Under the pieces are notes generated by a model. It did not search any database. It was given only the letters and a program-made list of their open reading frames with translations, and was not told the DNA's origin. This document shows positions 1 through 5,788 of a DNA stretch of 9,252 nucleotides, piece by piece. The stretch is from an uncultured Planctomycetota bacterium (lineage in GTDB: Bacteria; Planctomycetota; Phycisphaerae; Sedimentisphaerales; Anaerobacaceae). The DNA is taken from assembly GCA_903927855.1 (NCBI GenBank), contig CAIYOL010000214.1:1-9252 (forward strand). The letters are read 5' to 3'. Made by a program: the position numbers and the translations under genes. The number at the start of each line of letters is the position of its first letter. The first letter of the stretch is position 1.

Positions 1-1
1 C

Positions 2-88
2 GTGTCTAAAAAATGTAAAACCGCCTCTTGGCCTGAGATTGAAAAATGTTTCCTGAAAATGGATAGACAGGCGAAGGACGATTTTTAA
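2..88 (+). CDS. possible C-terminal end of an upstream gene (partial)
   Basis: A reading frame is open from the left edge to a TAA at 86-88. It would give 28 residues ending in PEIEKCFLKMDRQAKDDF, which reads like an ordinary amphipathic helix. A second frame is also open from the edge, to a stop at 54-56, so openness alone is weak proof. If the frame is real, the gene ends 45 bases before the -35 box of the thiC promoter. I do not recognise the protein. Sequence to the left of the window is needed to decide. Confidence 0.25.
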   Translation: MSKKCKTASWPEIEKCFLKMDRQAKDDF

Positions 89-133
89 TCTCTCTTCCCG
101 CGATAGCGGTGCAAAAGCGGCTAAAAGATTTGT

Positions 134-161
134 TTGACTGAAGTGCGCGGTTAGCTATAAT
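134..161 (+). promoter_or_regulatory. sigma-70-type promoter of thiC
   Basis: TTGACT (134-139) and a perfect TATAAT (156-161) are separated by 16 bases. Transcription would start about 7 bases later, near 168-169. That is only two or three bases before the first pairing base of the TPP riboswitch, so the RNA would begin almost directly with the aptamer. Box quality and position relative to the riboswitch both support the call. Confidence 0.8.
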
Positions 162-170
162 TGAAATAGT

Positions 171-253
171 TCGCTAGGGGTGGCCCGCCGATAGACGGGT
201 CTGAGAAAAAACCCTTTGAACCTGATCAGGATAAAACCTGCGTAGGAAAGTGA
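171..253 (+). promoter_or_regulatory. TPP riboswitch (THI element) controlling thiC
   Basis: This is a thiamin-pyrophosphate-sensing RNA, complete by inspection. P1 is TCGCT (171-175) with AGTGA (249-253). P2 is AGGGGT (176-181) with ACCCTT (211-216). P3 is GCCCG (183-187) with CGGGT (196-200). The invariant CTGAGA lies at 201-206, followed by the conserved run AACCTGATC, then a CAGG (227-230) / CCTG (237-240) stem and GCGTAGGAAAG. These are the hallmark elements of the family. There is no separate terminator or anti-terminator: the 3' strand of P1 ends two bases before the ATG of thiC. Control is therefore most likely translational, with ligand binding stabilising P1 and hiding the ribosome binding site. 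Confidence 0.95.
244..247 (+). promoter_or_regulatory. ribosome binding site of thiC, embedded in the riboswitch
   Basis: AGGA at 244-247 belongs to the conserved GCGTAGGAAAG segment of the aptamer. It sits 8 bases before the ATG at 256, an ideal spacing. It is the only purine-rich site near the start. The in-frame GTG at 250-252 is only 2 bases from it and lies inside P1, so the ATG is the better start. Confidence 0.75.
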
Positions 254-255
254 TA

Positions 256-1587
256 ATGACGACACAATTACAATTCGCAAGGGCGGGGGAAATTACCGAT
301 GTGATTAAATCGGTGGCCCGCGACGAGAACGTCGATGCCGAGCTTGTCCGCAAAGAGATTGCGGCCGGTCGCCTCGTAATACCGGCTAATTCGCTGCATA
401 TCAAAACTAATCTCAGGCCGGTCGGCATCGGCAGGATTCTTCGTACCAAAATCAACGCCAATATCGGCACAAGCAGCGTTAGTTCGTCTGTGGAAACCGA
501 AATTGAAAAGATGAAAGTTGCTCTCGATGCCGGCGCCGATGCGATTATGGATTTAAGCACCGGCGGCGACCTCGATGATACGCGCGAAAAACTGCTGGCG
601 CAATGCCCAGTTCCCTTCGGCACAGTGCCAATCTATCAGGTCATCCAAAACAGAAACGTCGAAGACATAAATGAAAAAATCATTTTGCAGACAATTGAAA
701 AGCAGGCCAAGCAGGGCGTCGATTTTTTCACTATTCACGCCGGCGTGCTGAAAGAGCATCTGCCGCTGCTTGAAACCCGCCTCGGCGGTATTGTTAGTCG
801 CGGCGGTGCCCTATTGGCCAAGTGGATGCTGTATCACAATAAGCAAAATCCGCTTTATGAAATGTTCGACGATTTGTGTGCTTTAATGGCTGAATACGAC
901 ATCTGCTTTTCTCTCGGCGACGGCCTCCGCCCCGGCTGTATCGCCGACGCAACCGACAAGGCCCAAATCGCCGAATTAAAAACCATTGGCGAGCTTACCG
1001 CTCGGGCGCAAAAAGCCGGCTGCCAGGTTATGGTCGAAGGCCCCGGCCATGTCCCCTTTGACCAGATAAAATTCAATATGGAAATCGAGCAGGAAATCTG
1101 CAATGGTGCTCCCTTCTACGTCCTCGGCCCGCTCGTGACCGATATCGCCCCCGGCTACGACCACATCACCTCCGCTATCGGCGGGACCGCCGCCGCTTTT
1201 TATGGAGCGTCTTTTCTGTGCTACGTAACGCCCAGAGAGCACCTCGGCCTGCCGAACGTCGATGATGTTCGCGCCGGCGTAATCGCCTCGAAAATCGCCG
1301 CCCACGCCGCCGACATCGCCCGCGGCCTAAAAGGTGCTGCGCAGCGAGATAGGAATCTGAGCATCGCCAGATTTAATCTCGACTGGAAAACGCATATAGC
1401 TGAATCTCTCGACCCGCAGACGGCCGGGCGAATGCATGATGAGGCCTGTAAAGCAGCAAATGCGTCTGCCCCGAGCGAAGCCGAGGGATCTGATTTGCCT
1501 TCCGCTGATTACTGCTCGATGTGCGGCAAGGAATGGTGCAGCGTAAGAATTAATAAAGAAATCCGAGAAATTAATTTTAAAAAGTAA
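256..1587 (+). CDS. thiC: phosphomethylpyrimidine synthase ThiC
   Basis: ThiC is a cytosolic radical-SAM enzyme of thiamin biosynthesis. It rearranges 5-aminoimidazole ribotide into hydroxymethylpyrimidine phosphate using a 4Fe-4S cluster. Family signatures run through the whole protein: GADAIMDLSTGGDLDD, PVPFGTVPIYQ, HAGV, SRGGA, SLGDGLRPG, MVEGPGHVP, YVLGPLVTDIAPGYDH, CYVTPREHLGLPN. The C-terminal cluster motif CSMCGKEWC (CX2CX4C) has its cysteines at about residues 420, 423 and 428. The protein is 443 residues from the ATG at 256. This is the short form, lacking the N-terminal extension of the Escherichia coli enzyme (about 630 residues). It appears intact. No other thi gene follows: the next gene converges on it from the other strand. 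Expression should fall when thiamin pyrophosphate is plentiful, through the upstream riboswitch. A start at GTG 250 would add two residues. Confidence 0.97.
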   Translation: MTTQLQFARAGEITDVIKSVARDENVDAELVRKEIAAGRLVIPANSLHIKTNLRPVGIGRILRTKINANIGTSSVSSSVETEIEKMKVALDAGADAIMDLSTGGDLDDTREKLLAQCPVPFGTVPIYQVIQNRNVEDINEKIILQTIEKQAKQGVDFFTIHAGVLKEHLPLLETRLGGIVSRGGALLAKWMLYHNKQNPLYEMFDDLCALMAEYDICFSLGDGLRPGCIADATDKAQIAELKTIGELTARAQKAGCQVMVEGPGHVPFDQIKFNMEIEQEICNGAPFYVLGPLVTDIAPGYDHITSAIGGTAAAFYGASFLCYVTPREHLGLPNVDDVRAGVIASKIAAHAADIARGLKGAAQRDRNLSIARFNLDWKTHIAESLDPQTAGRMHDEACKAANASAPSEAEGSDLPSADYCSMCGKEWCSVRINKEIREINFKK

Positions 1588-1639
1588 CCGCTTTCCGAGG
1601 GTGAAAATAAAGTTTAGTTGCTATTCGTTTCCACCGAAT

Positions 1640-1663
1640 GGAGCCCTTTCTTTATTGGGTTCC
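1640..1663. other. hairpin at the convergent gene ends
   Basis: GGAGCCC (1640-1646) can pair with GGGTTCC (1657-1663) across a 10-base loop, with one G-T wobble. It lies where thiC and the minus-strand TPR gene converge, and it overlaps the last codons and stop of the latter. No U-rich tract follows on either strand, so it is not a classic intrinsic terminator. A second small stem, ATTCG/CGAAT (1623-1627/1635-1639), sits beside it. It may act as a bidirectional transcript end, but this is weak. Confidence 0.25.
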
Positions 1664-2764
1664 TGATTGCTTCCTCAAGCTTTCTTTTCGAGCAACTTCC
1701 TGCTCGTAAACACTCCGGGCATTCGCCAAAACGTTAGGGTCGGAAGCATACACCTTCATTAATGTTCGTAAAGCTACCAGGCTTTCTTCAGGGTCGGGAC
1801 GAAGGCAGGTAAGAACAATATCTCGACGCACGGACGTTTTCGCAGATTCCAGATGCTTCAGAACCCAGGCCTTCTGCTTGGCAATATCCTCCGGATGCTT
1901 CGGATACCTCATCTTTTGGCTTTCATCGGAAACAATACTCATCATCTCCGGTTCACAGTTATAAACCGCCTCAAAATGTTTCCGTGCCTCCTCGTATTCG
2001 TCTTGAACGAGATATAAATACCCCAAACCTATATGGGCCCCCAAAGTTGCACATTGCATACCATGCTCAGGACGATTTTGGTCCTCACTGCGTTCGATAG
2101 CATAACGATAGCAATCAATTGCCTGTTGCAAGTTCCGTGTGGTCCCATCCATAATGACACTATTGTTCAACTCCCCGAGGCGAACTGCTATCTCGACATT
2201 TTGATTATAATCCGGATGCATCTCTAAGATTTCGCCGTATTTCTCTTTGGCCAGGCGACCCTGCGATAAAGCCTCGTATGTTTTCGCCATCTCTAGGCGA
2301 ATATAGGCCTTTTCATCTGAGTTTAAGTCTGTTCTAAGCAGTAGTTTTTTCCCCTCCTCAATAACACGAGTAAATTCTCGGCTGCGTGCCAATGAAGCTA
2401 TTAATTGTTTTACATTCTCCTTTTCGAGACTTGGTTTATTCGGTTCGGGCTTGGCAGTTATGACAACCCTTTTCGTCTCCCGCTTTTTGGGGGTTATGAT
2501 GTTCGGTTCCGGCTTAGCTGCTGCAATCTTTTCTGTGCCCTGTTTTTCTATGCTTTGGCTGTTTGGTTCGGACTTGACCGTTATAGCAGCCTCTTTAGTT
2601 TCCTGTTTTTTAACACTTGGGATGTTAGGCTCCAACTTGGTCGCTATAGCAATCTCATTTGCGCCCTGTTGTTCAATGCCTTGGTTATTCTGCTCAGACT
2701 TACCCGCTATAACAATTCCATTCAAAACCAATGTCAGCGTTATGATAAATAGAAATCTTTTCAT
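1652..2764 (-). CDS. secreted TPR-repeat protein with tandem-repeat linker, function unknown
   Basis: The protein is 370 residues from the ATG at 2764-2762. An upstream in-frame TTG at 2788 is possible, but the ATG is followed directly by a normal signal peptide (MKRFLFIITLTLVLNGIVIA, cleavage near residue 20), so I prefer it. Residues 22-118 are a charged, proline-containing linker made of five related ~21-residue units (K-x-E-P-N starts). Residues about 115-345 are helical with TPR-like pairs. The clearest are residues 152-185 (AYIRLEMAKTYEALSQGRLA then EKYGEILEMHPDY) and 240-273 (GLGYLYLVQDEYEEARKHFE). The likely location is the periplasm or outer-membrane face, probably as a protein-protein scaffold. 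It starts 25 bases after the stop of the FlgD-Ig-like gene, with only a weak SD (GAGTGAAG), so the two are probably one transcript. I recognise no named family beyond TPR. Confidence 0.75.
   Translation of the reverse strand: MKRFLFIITLTLVLNGIVIAGKSEQNNQGIEQQGANEIAIATKLEPNIPSVKKQETKEAAITVKSEPNSQSIEKQGTEKIAAAKPEPNIITPKKRETKRVVITAKPEPNKPSLEKENVKQLIASLARSREFTRVIEEGKKLLLRTDLNSDEKAYIRLEMAKTYEALSQGRLAKEKYGEILEMHPDYNQNVEIAVRLGELNNSVIMDGTTRNLQQAIDCYRYAIERSEDQNRPEHGMQCATLGAHIGLGYLYLVQDEYEEARKHFEAVYNCEPEMMSIVSDESQKMRYPKHPEDIAKQKAWVLKHLESAKTSVRRDIVLTCLRPDPEESLVALRTLMKVYASDPNVLANARSVYEQEVARKESLRKQSGTQ
2411..2701 (-). repeat. in-gene tandem repeat, about 63-base units in A-B-A-B order
   Basis: Repeat boundaries on the plus strand fall at about 2442, 2505, 2565, 2628 and 2691, marked by GGTTCGGGC, GGTTCCGGC, GGTTCGGAC, GGCTCCAAC and TGCTCAGAC. 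Spacings are 63, 60, 63 and 63 bases. The protein units begin KSEQN, KLEPN, KSEPN, KPEPN and KPEPN. Units 1 and 3 (QGIEQQG / QSIEKQG) resemble each other, and units 2 and 4 (KKQETKEAAIT / KKRETKRVVIT) resemble each other. This suggests duplication of a two-unit block, with a truncated fifth unit. Confidence 0.85.
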
Positions 2765-2789
2765 AACTTCACTCTTGAAACATGCCAAA

Positions 2790-3992
2790 TCACTTATTAT
2801 TGCGGACTTCTACTATAAAACTTTGCGTTCCCATACGGTCAGCAGAACTCTCAATCATTGCCGTTACCACATGTAAACCATCAAAATATTTCGTCGTGTC
2901 GATTTGCCACGTAGCCGACGTGTGCCCTTCTATTCCCCATGTGCTGTCCACATAGATGTCATCAATCCACAGGATAATATCAAAATGCTCGTTGGGCAGC
3001 CATCCTACCTCCGCCTTGTCTATCTCAACGTTAAGTTTACATGCGCCGCTGACCACCGGAATATTACCATCTTTAGGCGATGAGCCGTCAAACTCAACTC
3101 TGAAACGAGGAGACAAACCTCTTCCTACAATCACGAAACTTGGATTTAGTTTGGCCTGAGCAAGGTATCGTTCACGGTCGATTTCTATTCGAGTACCTTG
3201 TCTTTCTCTGCTTAAAACACCGCTGTTGGGACTGTCAACAATACAGGTAGCATTCTCCGGCAAAGACCTCGCCTCATATATAATCACGTAGCTTGTAGTC
3301 TTATCGAGCGTTTCTTTCATATCTAACCATACTGGCCGGTAACAACGCCCTTTAGACTTATAGCTTTTTGTCAAATCGAACGTTCCTGTAGGGTCCTTGC
3401 CGTTCCATGGTATCTGGTGACTGCCCTTATACCTGTATTCCCAATCCATTAAGGTAGCATACAAAAGACCATCATGAGAACCTATGCGCAGTCTGACATA
3501 ACCTGGTTTATCTAATGTAAAACTAATATATCCTTTTGACGCATCATACACAGGCTTGGGCTTGGACATTGGTACCAAACCTTCCCAGCCGGTTGTTTCT
3601 CTCGGGTCATAGATATAACGCTGTTTCTTTTCGGTTTGGGCTGTAATAAATGGAATATACGCTCCGGTTGAAACAAAATTTTCCTGGTCATCTTTACCAT
3701 CCCACTCCAGGCAGACAGTGCCTCGATCGTAAGTTTTGTTTTTTACGAGTTGTCTGACCTGATAATCATAAACATCTAAAATAGAAACTGAAATCTCGGC
3801 CTTACAGCGCAAAAAGAAACGAAGGTGACATATCTGCCCTTTCTTCAAATCAAGCTCTAACTCCTCAGTTGTAACACACTGTATGATTGATTCGCCAGGT
3901 GCATCAAATTCAGAGGCCAGCATCTTTGCTGACCAGTCAAAAATCAAACCGATACCTAAGAAAACAACCAGCAAACACTTTCTATTTACCAT
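2790..3992 (-). CDS. secreted protein with two FlgD-Ig-like modules and a C-terminal Ig-like domain
   Basis: The protein is 400 residues, ATG at 3992, with an AAAAGG SD about 11 bases upstream. Residues 1-27 form a signal peptide (basic start, hydrophobic 6-19). Residues 64-118 match the FlgD-Ig-like fold pattern: ISVSILDVYDYQVRQLV, a glycine turn, WDGKD at 97-101, then STGAYIPFITA. A second copy is at about 150-205, with GYVRLRIGSHDGLLY and WNGKD at 196-200. Residues about 315-398 form another beta-sandwich (DIILWIDDIYVDSTWG, then IDTTKYFDGLHVVTAMIES). Eight cysteines are spread along the chain. No catalytic motif is seen. Such modules are common in extracytoplasmic proteins and in C-terminal parts of exported enzymes, so a structural or binding role is likely. 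This gene leads the unit that continues with the TPR protein. The exact function is unknown. Confidence 0.75.
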   Translation of the reverse strand: MVNRKCLLVVFLGIGLIFDWSAKMLASEFDAPGESIIQCVTTEELELDLKKGQICHLRFFLRCKAEISVSILDVYDYQVRQLVKNKTYDRGTVCLEWDGKDDQENFVSTGAYIPFITAQTEKKQRYIYDPRETTGWEGLVPMSKPKPVYDASKGYISFTLDKPGYVRLRIGSHDGLLYATLMDWEYRYKGSHQIPWNGKDPTGTFDLTKSYKSKGRCYRPVWLDMKETLDKTTSYVIIYEARSLPENATCIVDSPNSGVLSRERQGTRIEIDRERYLAQAKLNPSFVIVGRGLSPRFRVEFDGSSPKDGNIPVVSGACKLNVEIDKAEVGWLPNEHFDIILWIDDIYVDSTWGIEGHTSATWQIDTTKYFDGLHVVTAMIESSADRMGTQSFIVEVRNNK

Positions 3993-4330
3993 AATAATTG
4001 TAACCTTTTAGATTTCTTTGCCACAGGCCATTAGTGTAAACCCTGTGCGAGAGGTAATCAAGATTGACAATTTGCGATTTTCAATTTTAGGGGTCTTGAA
4101 ATGCCTGAAAACGGCAACTCACGGCGTGCCGGAGAGTATTGGTAAAAATCAATCAAAAGCGTTGGTAGTTGGACATCTAAAATCCATTTTTTCGAAATTT
4201 TTTCTATCTCTTTAGTCATAACGACTTAACCTAAAACCGCACCCCCCAAAAACCATAATTTTCGCATCAAACGCGCAGGTTCGTCCAATTATAGAGAGAA
4301 AGTCTCTTTATGGAAAAGAGCAAAAATGTA
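3993..4330. other. gene-free spacer, left part
   Basis: Nothing here is a credible gene. A 65-codon plus-strand frame (4018-4215) has no ribosome binding site and an unremarkable product. The stretch holds a possible minus-strand promoter (4033-4061), the inverted repeat CACAGG (4022-4027) / CCTGTG (4042-4047), an AT-rich patch around TTTCGAAATTT (about 4188-4202), and a small hairpin AGAGA (4293-4297) / TCTCT (4303-4307). A perfect TTGACA (4064-4069) on the plus strand has no matching -10 box. Confidence 0.5.
4033..4061 (-). promoter_or_regulatory. possible promoter of the FlgD-Ig/TPR unit
   Basis: Read on the minus strand, TTGATT (4061-4056) and TACACT (4038-4033) are 17 bases apart. Each matches 4 of 6 consensus bases. 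The start would lie near 4026, about 34 bases before the ATG at 3992, leaving room for the SD. The -10 box lies in the loop between the inverted repeats CACAGG and CCTGTG (4022-4027 / 4042-4047), which could be an operator. Box quality is modest. Confidence 0.3.
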
Positions 4331-4440
4331 TTTGGTCGGCCTAACAGCGAAGTCCGAAGGAATTCGGCGGACAAGGCAACGGCCTTTCACAGAAGCTTGC
4401 TTCGAGAAAAGGCCTTACCGCAGAACGCCTCCCGGCCAAA
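4331..4440. other. structured intergenic element, candidate three-way junction (RNA or palindromic repeat)
   Basis: A closing stem TTTGGTCGG (4331-4339) pairs over nine positions with CCGGCCAAA (4432-4440), including one G-T wobble. Inside it are two hairpins. Hairpin 1 is CCGAA-GGAA-TTCGG (4354-4367), with alternative outer pairing GTCCG (4352-4356) / CGGAC (4368-4372). Hairpin 2 is GGCCTTT (4381-4387) with AAAGGCC (4408-4414), topped by GAAG-CTTG-CTTC (4392-4403). GGAA is a GNRA-type loop and CTTG a known stable loop. Pairing was found by eye; no energy was computed. Because it is nearly self-complementary, the active strand cannot be told. It could be a small RNA, an mRNA-end structure or a dispersed palindromic element. 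Confidence 0.5.
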
Positions 4441-4441
4441 C

Positions 4442-4653
4442 CCTCTGCGTCCTCTGCGCAATCAGCGTCGAAAGAACAGTGTTAATCTGGGTAATCTGTG
4501 GCTGAAAATCGATCAATCAAAAATAATAAATTATGCGAAACGAACCCAATTTAGGACAAAGTCAAGTTTTTATAACCACAATTTCAACAACGAGTTACAG
4601 CGAAAAAACGAAATTGGACACTTGGTCAAAACGAACCCAAACGAACCCAATTT
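4442..4653. repeat. mosaic of short direct repeats, likely dispersed intergenic repeat
   Basis: The stretch holds CCTCTGCG twice with period 9 (4442-4449, 4451-4458), TAATCTG twice with period 9 (4483-4489, 4492-4498), and ACGAACCCAA three times (4540-4549, 4631-4640, 4641-4650). The first and last of these extend to ACGAACCCAATTT. Two overlapping plus-strand frames cross it (4310-4672 and 4533-4937). Both translate the repeats and show no domain, so I do not call them genes. The pattern resembles spurious ORFs (…NSVNLGNLW…, …KRTQF…, …NEPN…) that I recall as scattered through Phycisphaerae genomes. That resemblance is memory, not a search. It runs up to the stop codon of the neighbouring permease gene. 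Confidence 0.5.
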
Positions 4654-4657
4654 GTGG

Positions 4658-5755
4658 TCAGGTTTTCATTGAGTCAAGTTCGAGGAAGGCGATGGGGGCG
4701 AAGATAAAGACGGGCAGCCAGGCCCAGAACTCCGGTATTATCCTGTCGAAGATAGCCTCTGTAGCAAACATTTTGCAGATGAAAGTCGTGATGAAACAGC
4801 CTGATGTCGTGGCAAAGCTAATCATAATGGCCAGCTTCATCGACTTCGGGTCGCGGCAAACTAAAATCGGCAGACTCACCAAAAGCATCACTATACTAAT
4901 AATAGGGTCGGTAATACGAAAGTGCTTCTGGCTGTAAAGCTGGGCCAGGTCTTTGATTTTTGTCTTTTGGGCTGAAAGAACAGATAGCTGATGCGAGCTC
5001 AGCATACTTATATGCTGGGCCCTGCGCATTACAGGGATATCCTTTGGGGTAATGCTGCTTGCATAAGAAGCAATCGGCTTGGCACCGGTTATGGAGCCTT
5101 TTTCCATAAGCTGGCCGTTAGTTAAATCCCAACTGCCGGTTTGGGGATTGTAAACGGCCTTTTCGGCAAATATCCGGCCGGTTATCGCCCAAACGGTCGA
5201 GTCTGCCTTTCTGCTCCGTGTGATGATAGTCGGCCTATACATCGTTGACGTTTTTACATCAAATTCTTCGGTGCAGATTAATGAGCCGTTGTCGTCGTCG
5301 ATAAACCATACATCGTATTTTTCCTGGCCGGGCAGGGCGTCCTGGCCTCGCACAAGCTTGTCGCTGAACGGCGGGATTAAAAGTTCCTGGTCTATTACCA
5401 GCAGGCCGGTCAGCAGGAATGTAAGAAGAACTATCGGCACAATCACCCGCTTCAAACTGACTCCTGAAGCCATTACGGCCACTAACTCGTTAGAGCGTAT
5501 CATTTTGCCCAGCGAAAATGCGGCTGCAACGACAGTTATCATTCCGGCGAAATCACGAAAGTAAAGCAAACTGTGCAGGGCGTAAAAGCTAAGTATATTT
5601 CCCATAACCGCAAAAGCACCAAGGTCGGAGTGCTCGGTAAATTCATCGAGGTTGACGAACAAATCGATAATTATTCGCAAGCCCATCAGCACGCAAAAGG
5701 CAATTGCATAGCCAATCAGAAAATTCTTCGCAATATACTTGTCCAGTATCTTCAT
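4658..5755 (-). CDS. LptF/LptG-family permease (lipopolysaccharide export), second gene of the pair
   Basis: An inner-membrane subunit of the Lpt ABC transporter that pulls lipopolysaccharide from the inner membrane and passes it to the periplasmic bridge. It is 365 residues from the ATG at 5755, close to the usual ~360. This start gives the typical family N-terminus MKILDKYIAKNFLIGY; an ATG at 5776 would add seven residues (MRYARIG). Membrane segments are about 11-33, 47-66, 68-82, 102-122, then a periplasmic beta region (about 125-275), then 283-299, 307-328 and 341-360. The conserved cytosolic turn SNELVAVMASGVSLKRV (88-104) is present. It begins 33 bases after the stop of the other permease gene, so they are co-transcribed, as lptF-lptG usually are. 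By order this one would be lptG, but I cannot separate the paralogues by motif. The last codons abut an intergenic repeat. Confidence 0.9.
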   Translation of the reverse strand: MKILDKYIAKNFLIGYAIAFCVLMGLRIIIDLFVNLDEFTEHSDLGAFAVMGNILSFYALHSLLYFRDFAGMITVVAAAFSLGKMIRSNELVAVMASGVSLKRVIVPIVLLTFLLTGLLVIDQELLIPPFSDKLVRGQDALPGQEKYDVWFIDDDNGSLICTEEFDVKTSTMYRPTIITRSRKADSTVWAITGRIFAEKAVYNPQTGSWDLTNGQLMEKGSITGAKPIASYASSITPKDIPVMRRAQHISMLSSHQLSVLSAQKTKIKDLAQLYSQKHFRITDPIISIVMLLVSLPILVCRDPKSMKLAIMISFATTSGCFITTFICKMFATEAIFDRIIPEFWAWLPVFIFAPIAFLELDSMKT

Positions 5756-5788
5756 ACCAATTCTCGCATACCGCATTGTGTATGCCGT

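Noticed and set aside
98..109. CCGC-GATA-GCGG hairpin as a terminator of an upstream gene
   Set aside because: Only four base pairs and no U-rich tract after it.
250..252. GTG as start codon of thiC
   Set aside because: It is only 2 bases from the AGGA site and lies within the P1 stem; the ATG at 256 has ideal spacing.
174..1305. minus-strand open frames across the riboswitch and thiC
   Set aside because: They are antisense shadows of a clear gene and RNA element, with no domain or ribosome site.
2405..2876. plus-strand open frames opposite the TPR gene
   Set aside because: They are the antisense reading of the tandem repeat; the repeat keeps several frames open.
4064..4069. perfect TTGACA as a plus-strand promoter
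   Set aside because: No acceptable -10 box at 16-18 bases and no gene downstream.
4018..4215. 65-codon plus-strand frame as a small gene
   Set aside because: No SD, no recognisable product and weak coding character.
4442..4653. CRISPR array
   Set aside because: Repeats are 8-13 bases, irregularly spaced and not separated by uniform spacers.
4310..4672. 120-codon plus-strand frame as a gene
   Set aside because: It reads through the structured element and the direct repeats and runs into the antisense end of the permease; the product is repeat translation.
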